A stretch of DNA of 64,000 nucleotides from Symsagittifera roscoffensis (taxonomy: Eukaryota > Xenacoelomorpha > Acoela > Convolutidae): the NCBI RefSeq assembly GCF_963678635.1, contig NC_087067.1:39574379-39638378 (forward strand), read 5' to 3'. Under the pieces are notes generated by a model. The model saw nothing but the letters and a program-made list of their open reading frames with translations. It made no database searches and was not told the origin of the DNA. A program made the translations under genes and the position numbers. Positions 1 to 10,921 of this stretch are shown here, one piece after another (the first letter of the stretch is position 1; every line of letters starts with the position of its first letter).

Positions 1-204
1 TATAGAAATCTATTAAAATATTGAAAACGGTAAATCACTTTTTTTGTAGATCTTGCACTATTTTCTTGACATGGATCTCGCGCTGACTATGATGGGGTAA
101 TTTCAGCGATCGTTTATTTAATTGCTTATTCAATTGATGATGTTCTGGACAAGAGATCGTTAGCGGAAAACCTTTTTGAATTTCCCGGGTCTCGCATTCT
201 GTAG

Positions 205-513
205 GACCGACTATGGAACGAGTCTGCTCTCATCGAAGTCGAGACGCGATTGATGGAGGAAACTTGAGTCATCATCACAGCCAACGATCTCTCACCAGGT
301 CACAACACTTTGATCCCGGACAGTATCCAAGCCAACAACACCAAGCAGAGGTTAATGACCGAAAACCCTTCTTGCAACAGCATCAGCCTCATAATCAGCA
401 TCAACACCCTCTTAACGTGAATGTAACACACAATCATTCGCAATTCCCAAATGCAGAAGTTCATCACGGCATGTCGCGAAATCCCTCGTTCCAGCCCGCA
501 TCCAGTTTCAAGC
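205..513 (+). CDS. Putative exon, His/Gln/Asn-rich cytoplasmic region (TMEM94-like gene?)
   Basis: An open frame of about 100 codons, rich in His, Gln, Asn and Ser, follows a plausible acceptor (ttctgtag just before 205) and ends near a possible donor (AGC|GTTAAT at about 513). A TGA lies upstream in the same frame, so the exon cannot extend left of about 180. There is no recognisable domain. The composition matches the low-complexity stretch at 2527-3846 on the same strand, so I infer it belongs to the same disordered cytoplasmic loop. It could equally be a chance frame; splice boundaries are guesses. Confidence 0.35.
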
Positions 514-519
514 GTTAAT

Positions 520-1440
520 AATCGATTATATTGCAATTTTAGTACCAGTCCCGCTAAAATTGAGAAACAGTCGATTTTAATCAATTAATAATCGATTATA
601 ATCTCTTTTTTTTTCAAATCAAATTATAATTAATTATAATCCATTATAATCGATTATTTATTCGTCTTTTTTTCGATAGAATTATAATCGATTATAATTG
701 ATTATAATCCATTATTTTTATTCAAAATTCTATTTCGTTAGTTTTGCGCAAAAATCCATTATAATCGATTATAATTGATTATAATTCCTTTTGTTTGTCC
801 ATTTTTGTCTTCGAAGTTGCATCTAAATTGCTTATATTTTATGCTTTTTGTGAACGTTGGTTCCTATGAAAAATGAGAGAAAATTTTTCAAAATTTTCCA
901 ATTAATTCATTTTTATAAGTTTTTTTTTCCATTTCAGCCCTATTAGAGTTGTTTTATGATGCGTATTTTAAGCTTTTATAAACACCAAAACATCAGCAAA
1001 TTGATTTAGTTTCATGATTGATTCGGAAAAATTATCTTTCATCTACCGCGAGAACCTTTCCAGTCATATGAAAGGATCTCTGTGAAACTTTTGTTTCGTG
1101 GTAAAACTTTGTGTTCAGATGAACCAAAGTGTTCAAGAGATCTCTCTTTTAGAGATTTTCTTATTGACACAAAAATAATAACCCATAAGATACAATTCGA
1201 AAATCGGAAAATTCCGGCAAAATAAGAGATTATAATCGATTATAATCGATTATAATTGATTTTAAGGGTTTTTAGTAAGAACTATAATCAATTATAATCG
1301 ATTATAAGAGATTATAATCTCTTGGAAAATATCACGATTATAATCAATTATAAATCCCTTAAGGACCTAATTTTGGTAATTATAATCAATTATAATTGTC
1401 AAAAAATCATCATAATAATCCGTTATAATCGATTATTTAC
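520..1440. repeat. AT-rich palindromic minisatellite in intron (two clusters)
   Basis: Clusters at about 520-790 and 1225-1440 consist of scattered copies of ATTATAATCGATTATAAT and variants, with a CGAT or TTGA core flanked by TTATAA/ATTATAAT. Each unit is itself nearly palindromic. The stretch between them (about 790-1225) is plain AT-rich sequence with no gene I can see. It is best read as intronic repeat DNA. Confidence 0.7.
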
Positions 1441-1553
1441 GCCTAAACTTATTTACGCTGCTTTCTGTGTTTTGTTACTGCGATGAAATTGTAGACTTTG
1501 TCTTTGCACAAATAACAAAAAGTAGTTGTAGAACAGAGATCTTTGCCTCTTAG

Positions 1554-2122
1554 GAAGCTCGTCAGTACTTTCCCGAAGCATCCGACTCTCCTCGTATTCA
1601 ACATTCGAATCTCAATTTCGACCAATCACAACGCCTAAATTCATCGCATTATAATTCTTCGTCCACTTAGCACGTCCACTTAGCCGAAATTCAACAATGG
1701 CCAATTCATTCCAAGTCCAATGTCAATGCTGTTCAACTCAATTGGACGTCTGTGCTGAGAATGCTGCCACTGTTTCTTCCACGGTGCCTTTTGGGACTTC
1801 TAGCCGACAGCCCCACAGAGCCGAATTCAACCCGAGTAGAAAATCTGGATTATTTCCCGATGTCAGTAATGTCGTTTTATGTCGGGATCCGAAGTGCGCG
1901 AATAGTTTGAAGCGTTCGGATAATTGTGATATCTCAGCAAATAATCATCCGCTAACACCAGGCGTCGCGGGAGGTTTGGCAGACAGCGGAACATCTGGAA
2001 TTTGCTCAATGGCGAGTGACGAAGGCGCACTTGCGGTCACGACTAGCACATATGGCTTTACAAGTACTCATCTTAAAGCGCCTGAATTTCAATTCCACCA
2101 ATCGAGAACTCAGTACCTGTGA
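1554..2122 (+). CDS. Putative Ser/Asn-rich exon with internal frame break
   Basis: After an acceptor-like tttgcctcttag an open frame runs from 1554 to a TAG near 1680. A second frame then runs from about 1684 (ATG at 1697) to the TGA at 2120-2122. The switch lies at a 13-bp tandem duplication of cacttagcacgtc, which looks like a small insertion. The second part contains four CxxC/CxC-like cysteines near its start but no family I recognise. I infer it is part of the same large disordered region as 2527-3846. It could be a decayed exon or a base-calling error in a real one. Confidence 0.35.
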
Positions 2123-2423
2123 CGCGTTTATAGTTAGATGTTTACTTTTTGTACTAACTGTTGTTTTCAACTGATTTTGAAACTGTTATTTGATGCGTAA
2201 TATGTGTTAAGCGCACTGAGTGTCTAAGCGTGCCACCAAAGCGTACCTGCATGACTTAAAATTGTCCTGTAATAGTTGGTAGAATTAGGAAACTTCCGAA
2301 ATTTGAAATGGGTATATACTTTTTGTTGTATGTTGTTAATGAAAGCTCACGTATTAAGAAACTTCGTTTAGGCTTCTCGTAAATATCTCGAGATTAGTGT
2401 CCAAACGGCAAACAACGATAAAG

Positions 2424-3846
2424 AAGACCCGAGGAGTCTGAAAAACGGGGAAGCAGGTTTAGACGTGATGTTTGGACGGCTGGAAAAATTAGAGAGCCAG
2501 AAACGACACTCACAAGAAGAAGTAACATGACCTCAGGAATGAGCTATCGACATCCGGGAGTTGTTTCGCAGAATCATCCAACGTTTTCAGTCGGAACCGA
2601 CACACGTGTTGCGATTATCGAACAAGACGAGTTTATTTCGTTGCAACCAATGAGTCCGGGATCCATGTCTGAAACATCATCAGGCGCCATTTCGCCACTT
2701 CCTAATCCAAGAGGCATGCACAACTCACATAATTTACAAGGTGGCCATTTTGTCGCTAATTCGCGCACTGCCCAATTAGCCTACAACCATGCAAATACCA
2801 GTTCTAATTCACCGCATCATCATGTCCAATAACTGCCAATCGACGATGTCCAATAACTGCCAAGCTAGTACACACCAGAAGCATCCATTGTCCAGAGGCA
2901 TGGCAACTGATACGCCCTCTTGTGACCTCAGTGGAAGCGGAAACTCGCCAATAGATTACTGTTATCAGTGCTCAACGTTGAACAACTCGAACGCTTTAAT
3001 GACCGCCAATCATAATCGCGTAGTTCCTGGTGGCGGAATTGAAAGTCAATGCAGCAGTATTGAAAGCAACTGCCAGGGACTCTCACAGTCCAATACTATG
3101 TCGGGAGGAGTGAAACATTTGCAAAAGGTAACAGGAGCAGGAATGCACGCAACCGTGCTGTTACAACCCAAACAACGTGCAACACTCGAGTCACACTCAG
3201 GGAGGCGTGAACGGAGTTTGCAATCAATGTCATCATAACTCAAATGCTCAAAACACAAATGTTAGTCATCATGGATCCAATAACACTTTATTATCCAATA
3301 GAGCTAAAAGTCCAATGGATGCAATTGATCAGCATCAGCTTAAGCAGAGTGGCGGAATCCACAATACGTCTTTGCGATCCAATCCGCCGAGAAAAAATGC
3401 ACCACCAGTTCCTGTCAGACGCTACGCGACGCTTACAGGAGGCGAGTCACAGTTTAACCACGATCAAAATGATGCCTCGGTAGCTTTGCTAAAACCTACT
3501 TACAATACCAGTCAGCATAATCATCAACAGTTTCTCAGTAATTCGATCAACAGTTTCAGCAGTAGCAATTCTCAGAGCTTTAGCAAACAGAGGGGAAAAC
3601 TGAGTAGAACAGGATCTATCGTATCTCAAGCGACCCATTTGCAAGATGATGCAATTTCACGGACATCAGAACAGTCTTTTGGAATGGGTAGTCTAGCAGG
3701 TACAGAAGGTGTTATGTTCGATGACCTCTATGAGCTCTCAAATAGGGCAAAGTTACCCAGGGGAGTTGAGAATATCAGGCCTCACCTGGAACACGTGGAC
3801 AATGTACCCATGTTAGTTCCGCTCTTCACTGATTGTACGCCAGAAG
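2424..3846 (+). CDS. TMEM94: TMEM94-like exon: disordered loop ending in conserved core
   Basis: A long Ser/Asn/His/Gln-rich exon of a TMEM94-like protein, a P-type-ATPase-related multi-pass membrane protein (human TMEM94 is reported to act at the endoplasmic reticulum). Reading moves through three frames: one to the TAA at 2830, a second to the TAA at 3236, and a third from about 3170 to 3846. The last 40 residues match the family well: RPHLEHVDNVPMLVPLFTDC, then TPE, followed by a clean donor AAG|GTATGT at 3846/3847 (phase 1). That phase fits the exon at 21371, so the intervening intron is about 17.5 kb. A doubled ATGTCCAATAACTGCCAA at about 2821-2870 marks the first frame switch. The 5' boundary is uncertain. 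Confidence 0.75.
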
Positions 3847-4082
3847 GTATGTCTTTGAACTCCGGCTTCAACCGTCTTTGAGAAACTTGATCGCAATTTG
3901 GTTGCAAATCAGATCATTACCCATTGCAATCGGGTACTGGACTTTTTTTCCAGTTAATAACTTTGTTCACAGGACTCACTCCTGGACTCATTCACCTCTT
4001 TTCCATTGTTGCATTACTCTCTGTTGCAAATATTATGCGTGTTTTGAGTTTTTTAGTATTTTAAATGTCGGTCCTTTGGAAA

Positions 4083-4086
4083 TAAC
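4083..4086. repeat. Left target-site duplication (TAAC) of the 17-kb element
   Basis: TAAC precedes the left LTR, and the same TAAC follows the right LTR at 21083-21086. The uninterrupted version tggaaaTAACgtt is present at 24000-24012, which confirms a 4-bp duplication typical of Ty3/gypsy integration. Confidence 0.85.
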
Positions 4087-4495
4087 CGAGTTTAGATATG
4101 GGGGTCTATCTCATAGAGTAATTTCGGATAGGGTACACCGTCTGCTCGTCACGCTATCTTATTTTCAGTCGGATAGATTCGTGCAACTTCTTAGTCTAAT
4201 ACCGATCCTAATCTTACTCTTATAACTACTAGTCTCAGGGTGTTTAACTAGTCTCTGCTAGGCTCAATAGATCTAGAGTATACTGGTATTTTTGCGGCTG
4301 TTGAAGTACTCGGGAGAGGCAACTATTTTCTAAGTTAAATTCAAATCTCTCTGGTGCTGAAATTACAAGTAATTTCAGCACTTACAAATAAGTGGGTAGT
4401 TAGTTAGATGGATTGTGATTGGTTAATATTAAATACTTTACAGTGGTAAAATGTCTAAATCATAAATAATAAAATGTAGTTTAGATCAGGTTCCA
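4087..4495 (-). repeat. 3' LTR (409 bp)
   Basis: Direct repeat of 20676-21082 with 98.5% identity by my alignment. It ends ..GGTTCCA, and its first base is C where the partner has the canonical TG. In element orientation it contains a CCAAT box (ATTGG on plus at 4418-4422) and AT-rich TATA-like sequence downstream of it, suiting a U3 promoter. It also holds a perfect 13-bp stem hairpin at 4354-4381. Confidence 0.93.
4354..4381. promoter_or_regulatory. Perfect hairpin inside the LTR
   Basis: GTGCTGAAATTAC, loop AA, then its exact reverse complement. It is identical at 20941-20968 in the other LTR. It is present with a single stem mismatch at 45967-45994 in a diverged third LTR. Conservation across a diverged relative suggests a selected RNA or DNA structure. 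Confidence 0.75.
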
Positions 4496-6168
4496 CCCAT
4501 CCGGGGTTTACAGAGTTTTTGAGTTCTCTCTCTTTTCTTCTGCAATTGAAGGATGGATGATGAACGTTGGTATGTGGCGAACATCATTTTCGTTTTCTTG
4601 TTCCCTGGAGAAGAGAGGTCCAGGAGACTAGAACCGTCGACATAATTTCTCTATAAGAGAAAAGTTCCAGAACGCTGGAATTAGGGATAGGAAGTTATCT
4701 TCTTGTCGTTTGTCAACGAATGTGATCCATAATGAAATCGTTTAGATTTCAGAATCCAAAATGCTTTGCTATGTAAGTTTTGTTTGCATTTGTGGAAAGT
4801 TGTTTGTGATCAACCTCGTCTAGGAATGGCGTGAAACTCGTGTTTGGAAGGGATGCCTTGTTACTGGGATCTGTACGTATACTTGAACATCGAGGTGGTC
4901 ATTGGTCTGGTTCAATGAAGTCCTTTGCTGCGAAGTCAAGTCGTACTCTAAATCCTTTGAGTTGTGATTGTGTGCGGCATGTCGGTTGTGGTTGGTAGCC
5001 ATTCTTTGTTCAGGTTGTGATGGGATCATCTAGTCTTCTAGTCTTTGGAAGTTCGTCTTTGCTGTTGTGTGTGATCTATATACTGCTTATTATGATTTAC
5101 ATTTTATAGATTTTAGTTAATTCTTTTTTAGTTATGATCTTGATTAATTGTTTTCACAAAAGCGTTTTTATTTTAGTTTGGTTATTTTGAAGAGTTACTC
5201 ACCCTTGAGTACCTCGTATTAAAATTAAAGTGTGGTCACAAAGCGTGGATGTAGCGCGGTGGGTTAAGCCGGCTATAGAGCATGCTCAGGACGTCCTCTC
5301 TGGTGGGTTAGGCCAGGAGTGGGAGTATGATTTCGTGCGGTTTCTTTGAGGGGTCCTGTTTTGTGTTAACATTATATGGAAATTTTTTCTGGACTTTCTT
5401 ATGTTGCTTCTGGTTGTGTCCTTTTTTCAAAAATCAAATTGTTTTTGGTTTGGGTTTGTCTTTCGACTTTTTTGTGTTTTATTATTTCTTTCGTTGACTT
5501 TATAATAGTCTTCAAAAGAATAAATTATCCAGTTTTAAGCTGGGTTAATCTGGTTTGGGTACCGTTGGTGTTCTTTTCTTACCCATGCTGTTATTTTATG
5601 AATTGTGGTGTTTAGTCATTTGCATTGGTTAGTTTAGTATAGTGTATAGTTCCATTCCAACCGGGTTAAAGAAAAGTTGGAAACTTGTTATCGTTAGTGA
5701 GAGTTGTTGTAATTGAAAGCTTGGAACATAAAATCATTCTTTTAAACAGTTCTTCGTGGGCAAGCTGTGCGAGTATGGATAGAAGTCTTGTGCGAATGAA
5801 TGAAAAGGTTAGTACTGCTTTCTCAACTTTTAAATTTACTGCTTGAATCTGAATTTTTACTACATTTTGGAGAAATTTGAAATTATAAATTTTCATTTTA
5901 TGTAATTTTACTGCTTTTGGGGGAAGAATTTATAAAATAATTTATTGCGTTTGAATGAATTTTATGACATTATATAGTGCAAAAATTTAGTATTTTGAAA
6001 TTGTTTTTAGCAAATAAGTTGTAAATGATTATAATTTATATCTTTGTTTGTCTTTTTTCGTTTTGTAGATGATGGTGGTGAGAAAACTAGAAAAATGAAG
6101 TGTAACATTATAAAGAATGGTTATTTAAATATATATTTATTAGGGAATATAATTGAAATATACTTACT
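4496..6168 (-). other. 3' non-coding region of the 17-kb element
   Basis: No convincing ORF between the last coding frame (ends 6169) and the 3' LTR. A purine-rich run in element orientation (plus strand 4525-4541, ctctctctttt type) is the best polypurine-tract candidate, but it sits about 30 bp from the LTR. At about 5247-5340 there is a sequence resembling a tRNA-derived SINE head (tagcgcggtgggttaag, A-box-like) with only a poor B box. The remainder is T/G-rich and unrecognised. Confidence 0.5.
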
Positions 6169-7894
6169 TTAATTTTCGGGGAAGAAGCCATGTGGGAAGA
6201 GGTCTTGGATTAGGTCAGATGATGTTAATAATTTAGCTAATATGCGAATGATGTTTTTAGTTTCTAGCAGTGGCCAAAGCAATTGAAGTGCTTTGATGAT
6301 GTTTAGTTCTTTGGTGCCTACTGTGATTTCATGAGGTGTGTTCTGGATTAGATTGTAAATTTTATGATTATATTTAGTGTTATGGATGAATTCTAGAATG
6401 GGAATTTCAATGGGTTGTAGGAATTCATGCGGGATGAGGAAGGGTCTGGATTCTTCGTCCTGGAAAGTCTTCGTGATGGGGCAAAATATATACATTTGGT
6501 GGACGGGGTCGTAGTTACGGAGGATGCCGTGGAGGTTAGTATTCTTGATACAATAAGTGAAATTAAGAAAAAATGGTGATGTGTACTTTGAGTTGATGAA
6601 TTGAAAACGATGGTGGGGTTGTCGTGAGGGTGTATGTAAATCAAAGTGATTTTGTATAAAACGATAATATGTGTAAGTATGTGTCTGTTTAGTGCGTATC
6701 ATAATATCGTGGGAAAATATGGTGTTGTGATGAAAAATTTTTCTGTGAGTTGTGGGTTAACAAAGCGGTCGTCGTCTAAAAATCGGTCTTGGTTAGGGCG
6801 TATGATGTTGTGATCATAATATTTGATAGTGAATTCATTAGCGCGGGGTGCGGAGAATATTTTTAGTAGTTTTTTAAATCCAACATATGTGAATTGTCGT
6901 GGTGTTAGTGCTGTTGTTAGTCATTGTTCATTATCCATTATGGTGTTATAAAGTGGTAGGTAAAGAGGGTTAGTGTAGTGATAATATGATGTCCAATGTA
7001 GTGTTGGCATTAAGACGTGTTCGTCAACAAAATTTCTGGTGTCGTCATTAGTAGTAGGTGTATTCAAGGTGTACTGAGGAAATAATGGTAAGTTTGTTTG
7101 GAGAAAGGTTTTAGTATTTTTATGTTGTGGATGATCAATATATTCTTTAGCTGTGCCTGGTTTGGTTGTGAATGGGTGATTTGGAAACTTTCGTTTAAAA
7201 GTGCGATAAGCTCGGTTAGTGCTAGTGGATGTTTCTGTTGAAGTGGATGATTGGGTTAATGATGGAGTATAATCTGATAGCGGTGTAGGTGTTGGTGGGC
7301 CGGATGGTGTTGTTATTGATGATAGGTGATGTATGGTAAGAGTATGGGGATGGATAATTTGTTGTTGAAGGGTAATATAATTATCTAATTCAGGGGAAAT
7401 TTGTGGAATATCTGGGGAATTATTGGTTGATCTGTCAGAAAGGGAATGGGGGTATATGTTGGGGTGACTTGGGATGCATGAGAGGGAGTGGAAAGGGATG
7501 GCAGTGGTTGACTGGCATTGATGGGTTGAAAAGGGGGTTGTGAAAAATGTGAAGGGTTGGTTTGGGAATAGGTAGAAGGAGAGGGTTCAGAGTTGGCAAA
7601 ATTGTCGGGAGTTTCAAGGTCTGAGTTATTAAATTGTGAAATACTATGAAAAACTGAAATATCTGAGTTAGTGTCTGAACTCGTGCTAGATGGTATATTA
7701 ATTATTGCAAAATCAGGTGGGGGAAAGCAAAAATTGGTATAATTGGGATTGGGTTTTTGAGATTTGCTGGGTGGGAATTTGAGCGGCGGAGGGATCCAAC
7801 TTGTCGGCTCATCGTGGGCTAAAAAAATGATTATTTTGAGATTGAAAAGTGGTGGTGTGGGGTTGTTCGATAATATGTTCATATGTATTATCAT
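6169..7894 (-). pseudogene. Unrecognised 3' ORF of the 17-kb element (broken)
   Basis: Coding-like sequence on the element strand: first a Pro/Ser/Thr-rich stretch (7894-7385), then a conserved-looking segment in another frame (about 7225-6703), then a 177-codon open frame ending in TAA at 6169. Breaks include a TGA at 6921-6923 where the surrounding frame continues on both sides. The final part is rich in His, Asn and Ile, has no membrane segment at its end, and matches no family I know. By position it is downstream of the glycoprotein-like ORF, so it is either the rest of an envelope polyprotein with a mucin-like stalk or an independent accessory protein. Confidence 0.5.
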
Positions 7895-7899
7895 TTTGT

Positions 7900-8795
7900 G
7901 AGTGATTTGTTGTTATATATTGAATAGGGCTGTGTACTGAATTTGGTCGAAAATTTGGGTTATTTGTGATCTCTAAATTTCGGAAATTTCTGGGAACTAA
8001 AGATAAGGGATGATTATGTGGTAGGGCTGGTACTTGTGGTGCTGTAGGTACCGTGTCTACATTATTGTGTTCTTCGTCGTATGTATTTGGTCTTGTGGCT
8101 AGTTTCGTGTTAGATTCTTTGATTTGTGCGTCTAAAACTATTTTGTTGATGGATGAGGAGAATATTCCAAAAAATTCTGCAAATAATATGCGTGCTACAC
8201 TGGCTTGACGGTTGACTTGTGTGTGTATAGCGCATGCATTGTAGATCCCTTGTATGGGTATTTTTTGTCTAATTTTATATGTCCTTGATAGCGTTCAAGT
8301 TCTGCTTGATGTACTGAATCGCTGAAGACTTGGAAATTTACTATTTTTCTTTCTGAGTGTTTGTTTTTTTGTGAGATTTAACCTGTGTAACTCGGTTTTA
8401 CAATCATCGGGGTTGAGATGTAAAATTCTTTCTATATTGCTTTGGTAAAATGATTCGTGATCAAGTCTGGTTTTATTTCCGTTAGAAATTTGTGAGCAAT
8501 GTACTTTCTTCTCGGAAAATGTTGCTGTAAGTTTATAACCTATTACTGTAGTTGCTCGGGCTTTTGAATATAGTGTTGCTATTACGTTTGTGGTTTCTAT
8601 AGCTTGTGGTTCTGTTTCGCATTGTGTTACTTGATTTATTGCATATTTTTGTAGTGTTTTTTGTTCATTTTCTTCACAATCATAGTGTGTTACTAATAAA
8701 TCTTGAGGTCCTGTGCGAGGAGATGGATTTTTGTTTTTGTCGGAAAATATAAGAAAAAAGATGTGTTGAAATGTTAATATCTTTAAAATATACAT
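7900..8795 (-). pseudogene. Chuvirus-type (class III-like) envelope glycoprotein fragment
   Basis: Starts at an ATG followed by a hydrophobic signal peptide (about residues 3-18), then a YDC motif soon after the predicted cleavage site. Further Cys residues follow at spacings I associate with chuvirus (Jingchuvirales) glycoproteins: YDC-16-C, a Val/Tyr strand pair, then a VHC, and a DDC about 35 residues on. Such glycoproteins are known to have been captured as env genes, mainly by BEL/Pao elements. Here it sits 3' of a Ty3/gypsy integrase, the usual env position. The first frame stops at 8295; coding similarity continues in another frame to about 7820 and then breaks again, so the protein is not expressible. 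No clear C-terminal membrane anchor is visible. The family call rests on cysteine pattern and position, not a search. Confidence 0.5.
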
Positions 8796-10327
8796 GTGTA
8801 CGATAGTCCTGAATATGGGTTATAAAATGTTTTATATCCGATTGTGGTTTTTGTATATCTATCGTATTTATATATTACTTCTGTTGTTATAAACGGTAGT
8901 GGTAGTGTTTGAGCTGTAATATTTGAGGGGCTTAGTGGATAAGGATGTTGTACGATGTTGTTAAGTTTAACTGTAATTTCAAACTTTAGTTGAAGGCTGT
9001 TTTGATTTAGTATTTGAATGTTATGTTCTCAGATATCTTCGTGGATATCTTGTCTATATTGTAGTCTGTTAAGTGCCCAACTGTGTAGTCGGTGGCTTTC
9101 GTTATGTTGTCCTATTAATGGAGGAGGTGCTACAAATTTATTCCAGTCTAATCTTAGGGATATATTTGTAGATTGTTCACTGTATCGAGTGTCAATGTCG
9201 TGTGAAATGTTTAAAGGGAAAAATGATGGTGAGATTTGACTTATTGATGGTGTTGATGGAAGTGATAATGTTTCTGGTAAAGATGATAATGTTGTATCTG
9301 ATGAAGTGTCTATTGGGTCATTTACTAAGTTTGGTTCTCCTTGTGAGTAGGATTGAGTTGTCCAATAGGGTAAACGTTCGTTTGGGTTAGGAGGTGGATT
9401 AAAAGGATTTTCACGTATTTGTGCTGATGTTTATGTTGATCCTAGATCTTTTGATTGAATATTAGGGGTTAGCGTTGGTGTATCTGGTAGTGTTATACTA
9501 GAATTTTCGGAACCTGATGGAGTTGGAGATTGAGGTATGCTAAAGGTGATTCTAGGAGTTTGAAAATTTCTATTTCTTCTTGGATGTATTATTTGTCTAT
9601 TTACCTCGATTGTATTTTGATTTTGGCTAAAGTGTCGGATACGATTTAAGTCTTGTTGTAGTGTAGGGTTTAAGTTAAATGTGATGCTTGTCTTTGAACT
9701 GGTTCTAGAGGTTCAGATAAGCGGGCGTGTCGTTCAAAAGTGTACGGGTTATCTCGAAATGAAATTCGTGTGGATGTTTGGGGGTTTTGGGTAGTTGTAG
9801 GTACTGTTGGATTTTCCTGGGAAGATGTCGGAGAAGACTGATTTGGTGGTGGCTGGTTAGCAATTTTGGAAGTGTGTGTTGTATAGGATTTAAAAACTTA
9901 GTGAGAAGATTTATGTTTGTTTTAATATTCTTCGATGAATAAAATTAAAAGTATTGTGGCTAATGCGAATGTTACTATTGCCTTTTTTTATACATTTGCA
10001 TATTGTCAGAATTAGAGATGATAAAAATGTGAGGAAGATTATGAATAGGAGAAAAATATCTGTTCTACTAAAAATTGTTGGTATCATTTAAATAGATTTT
10101 AAATCATCGTACCTGTAGATGTGGTCAATGAGTAGGAAGAGATGGGAAAATAGCGCGTATAGGGTGTAAAAAATTAGAATTGTGTTACAAAAAATTATTA
10201 AGATTACTATAAAAACTTCAAAAACGTCAATGAAAAATATTATCAAAAGTTTAGAAATGAGAAAAAGTTTTATGACAAAATTTAAGATTATGTTTTTTAT
10301 TATGGTGACTGGAGAGAAAAGAAGCAT
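8790..10327 (-). pseudogene. Accessory ORF region between integrase and env-like ORF
   Basis: Two hydrophobic N-terminal segments lie in separate short frames: a 79-codon, strongly hydrophobic ORF at 10327-10088, and a Leu/Ile/Phe-rich start near 10080-9960. A Pro/Ser/Thr/Gln-rich frame then leads into a better-structured segment (about 9200-8800) that runs up to the env-like ATG. The frame is interrupted by a TGA at 9029-9031 and other stops. No known domain recognised; it could encode a type-II-like membrane protein. About 10330-10920 is AT-rich with no supportable gene. Confidence 0.35.
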
Positions 10328-10921
10328 TTAAGAAAATGATTCGTTCGTCGAATATTTTTTAATTTTCTGGGGTCAATTTCAAGTGTGGTCGGATTATTTA
10401 TTGAATTTTTGACAAGTGGGTTGAGTTATTTGAAAAATTGTTGAGGGCTTATTTTATGGTGCTCGGAAGGTCTTCTTTACTTTATTTTCATTTGGTAGGT
10501 AAGCTGGGGTATTTTGATATATTTGTACTTTAGGCCAAATGATCATGGTTCTTTTCTTCTTTAGGCTAATTTGCCATTTTTGATTGTAGAGTTTTTGAGG
10601 GCTAAATTGGGAAAATATTGTTGATCTTTCGATTATTAGATAGGGGAGGGTTGTAATATTATCGTGATATTTATTTTAGTTGTCAAAATTTAGCAAGTTT
10701 TGACCTGGAGGTTGTAGGGTTATAGTTACAGATATGCCTGGAGATTAATGTCTATCGGCTAATAGGTTGGCGTTAGAGATTCGAAAGGTGATTGAGTTGA
10801 ATGAATCTCATTGGTTGATTTTGCACTAGAAATACTGCGTCTGTTGCAGCATGTTATTTGGAAAATATGAAAGTTTAAATGTCTGAGATGTGTATGGGGT
10901 TTGAATAAGGAGAAAAAGGTT

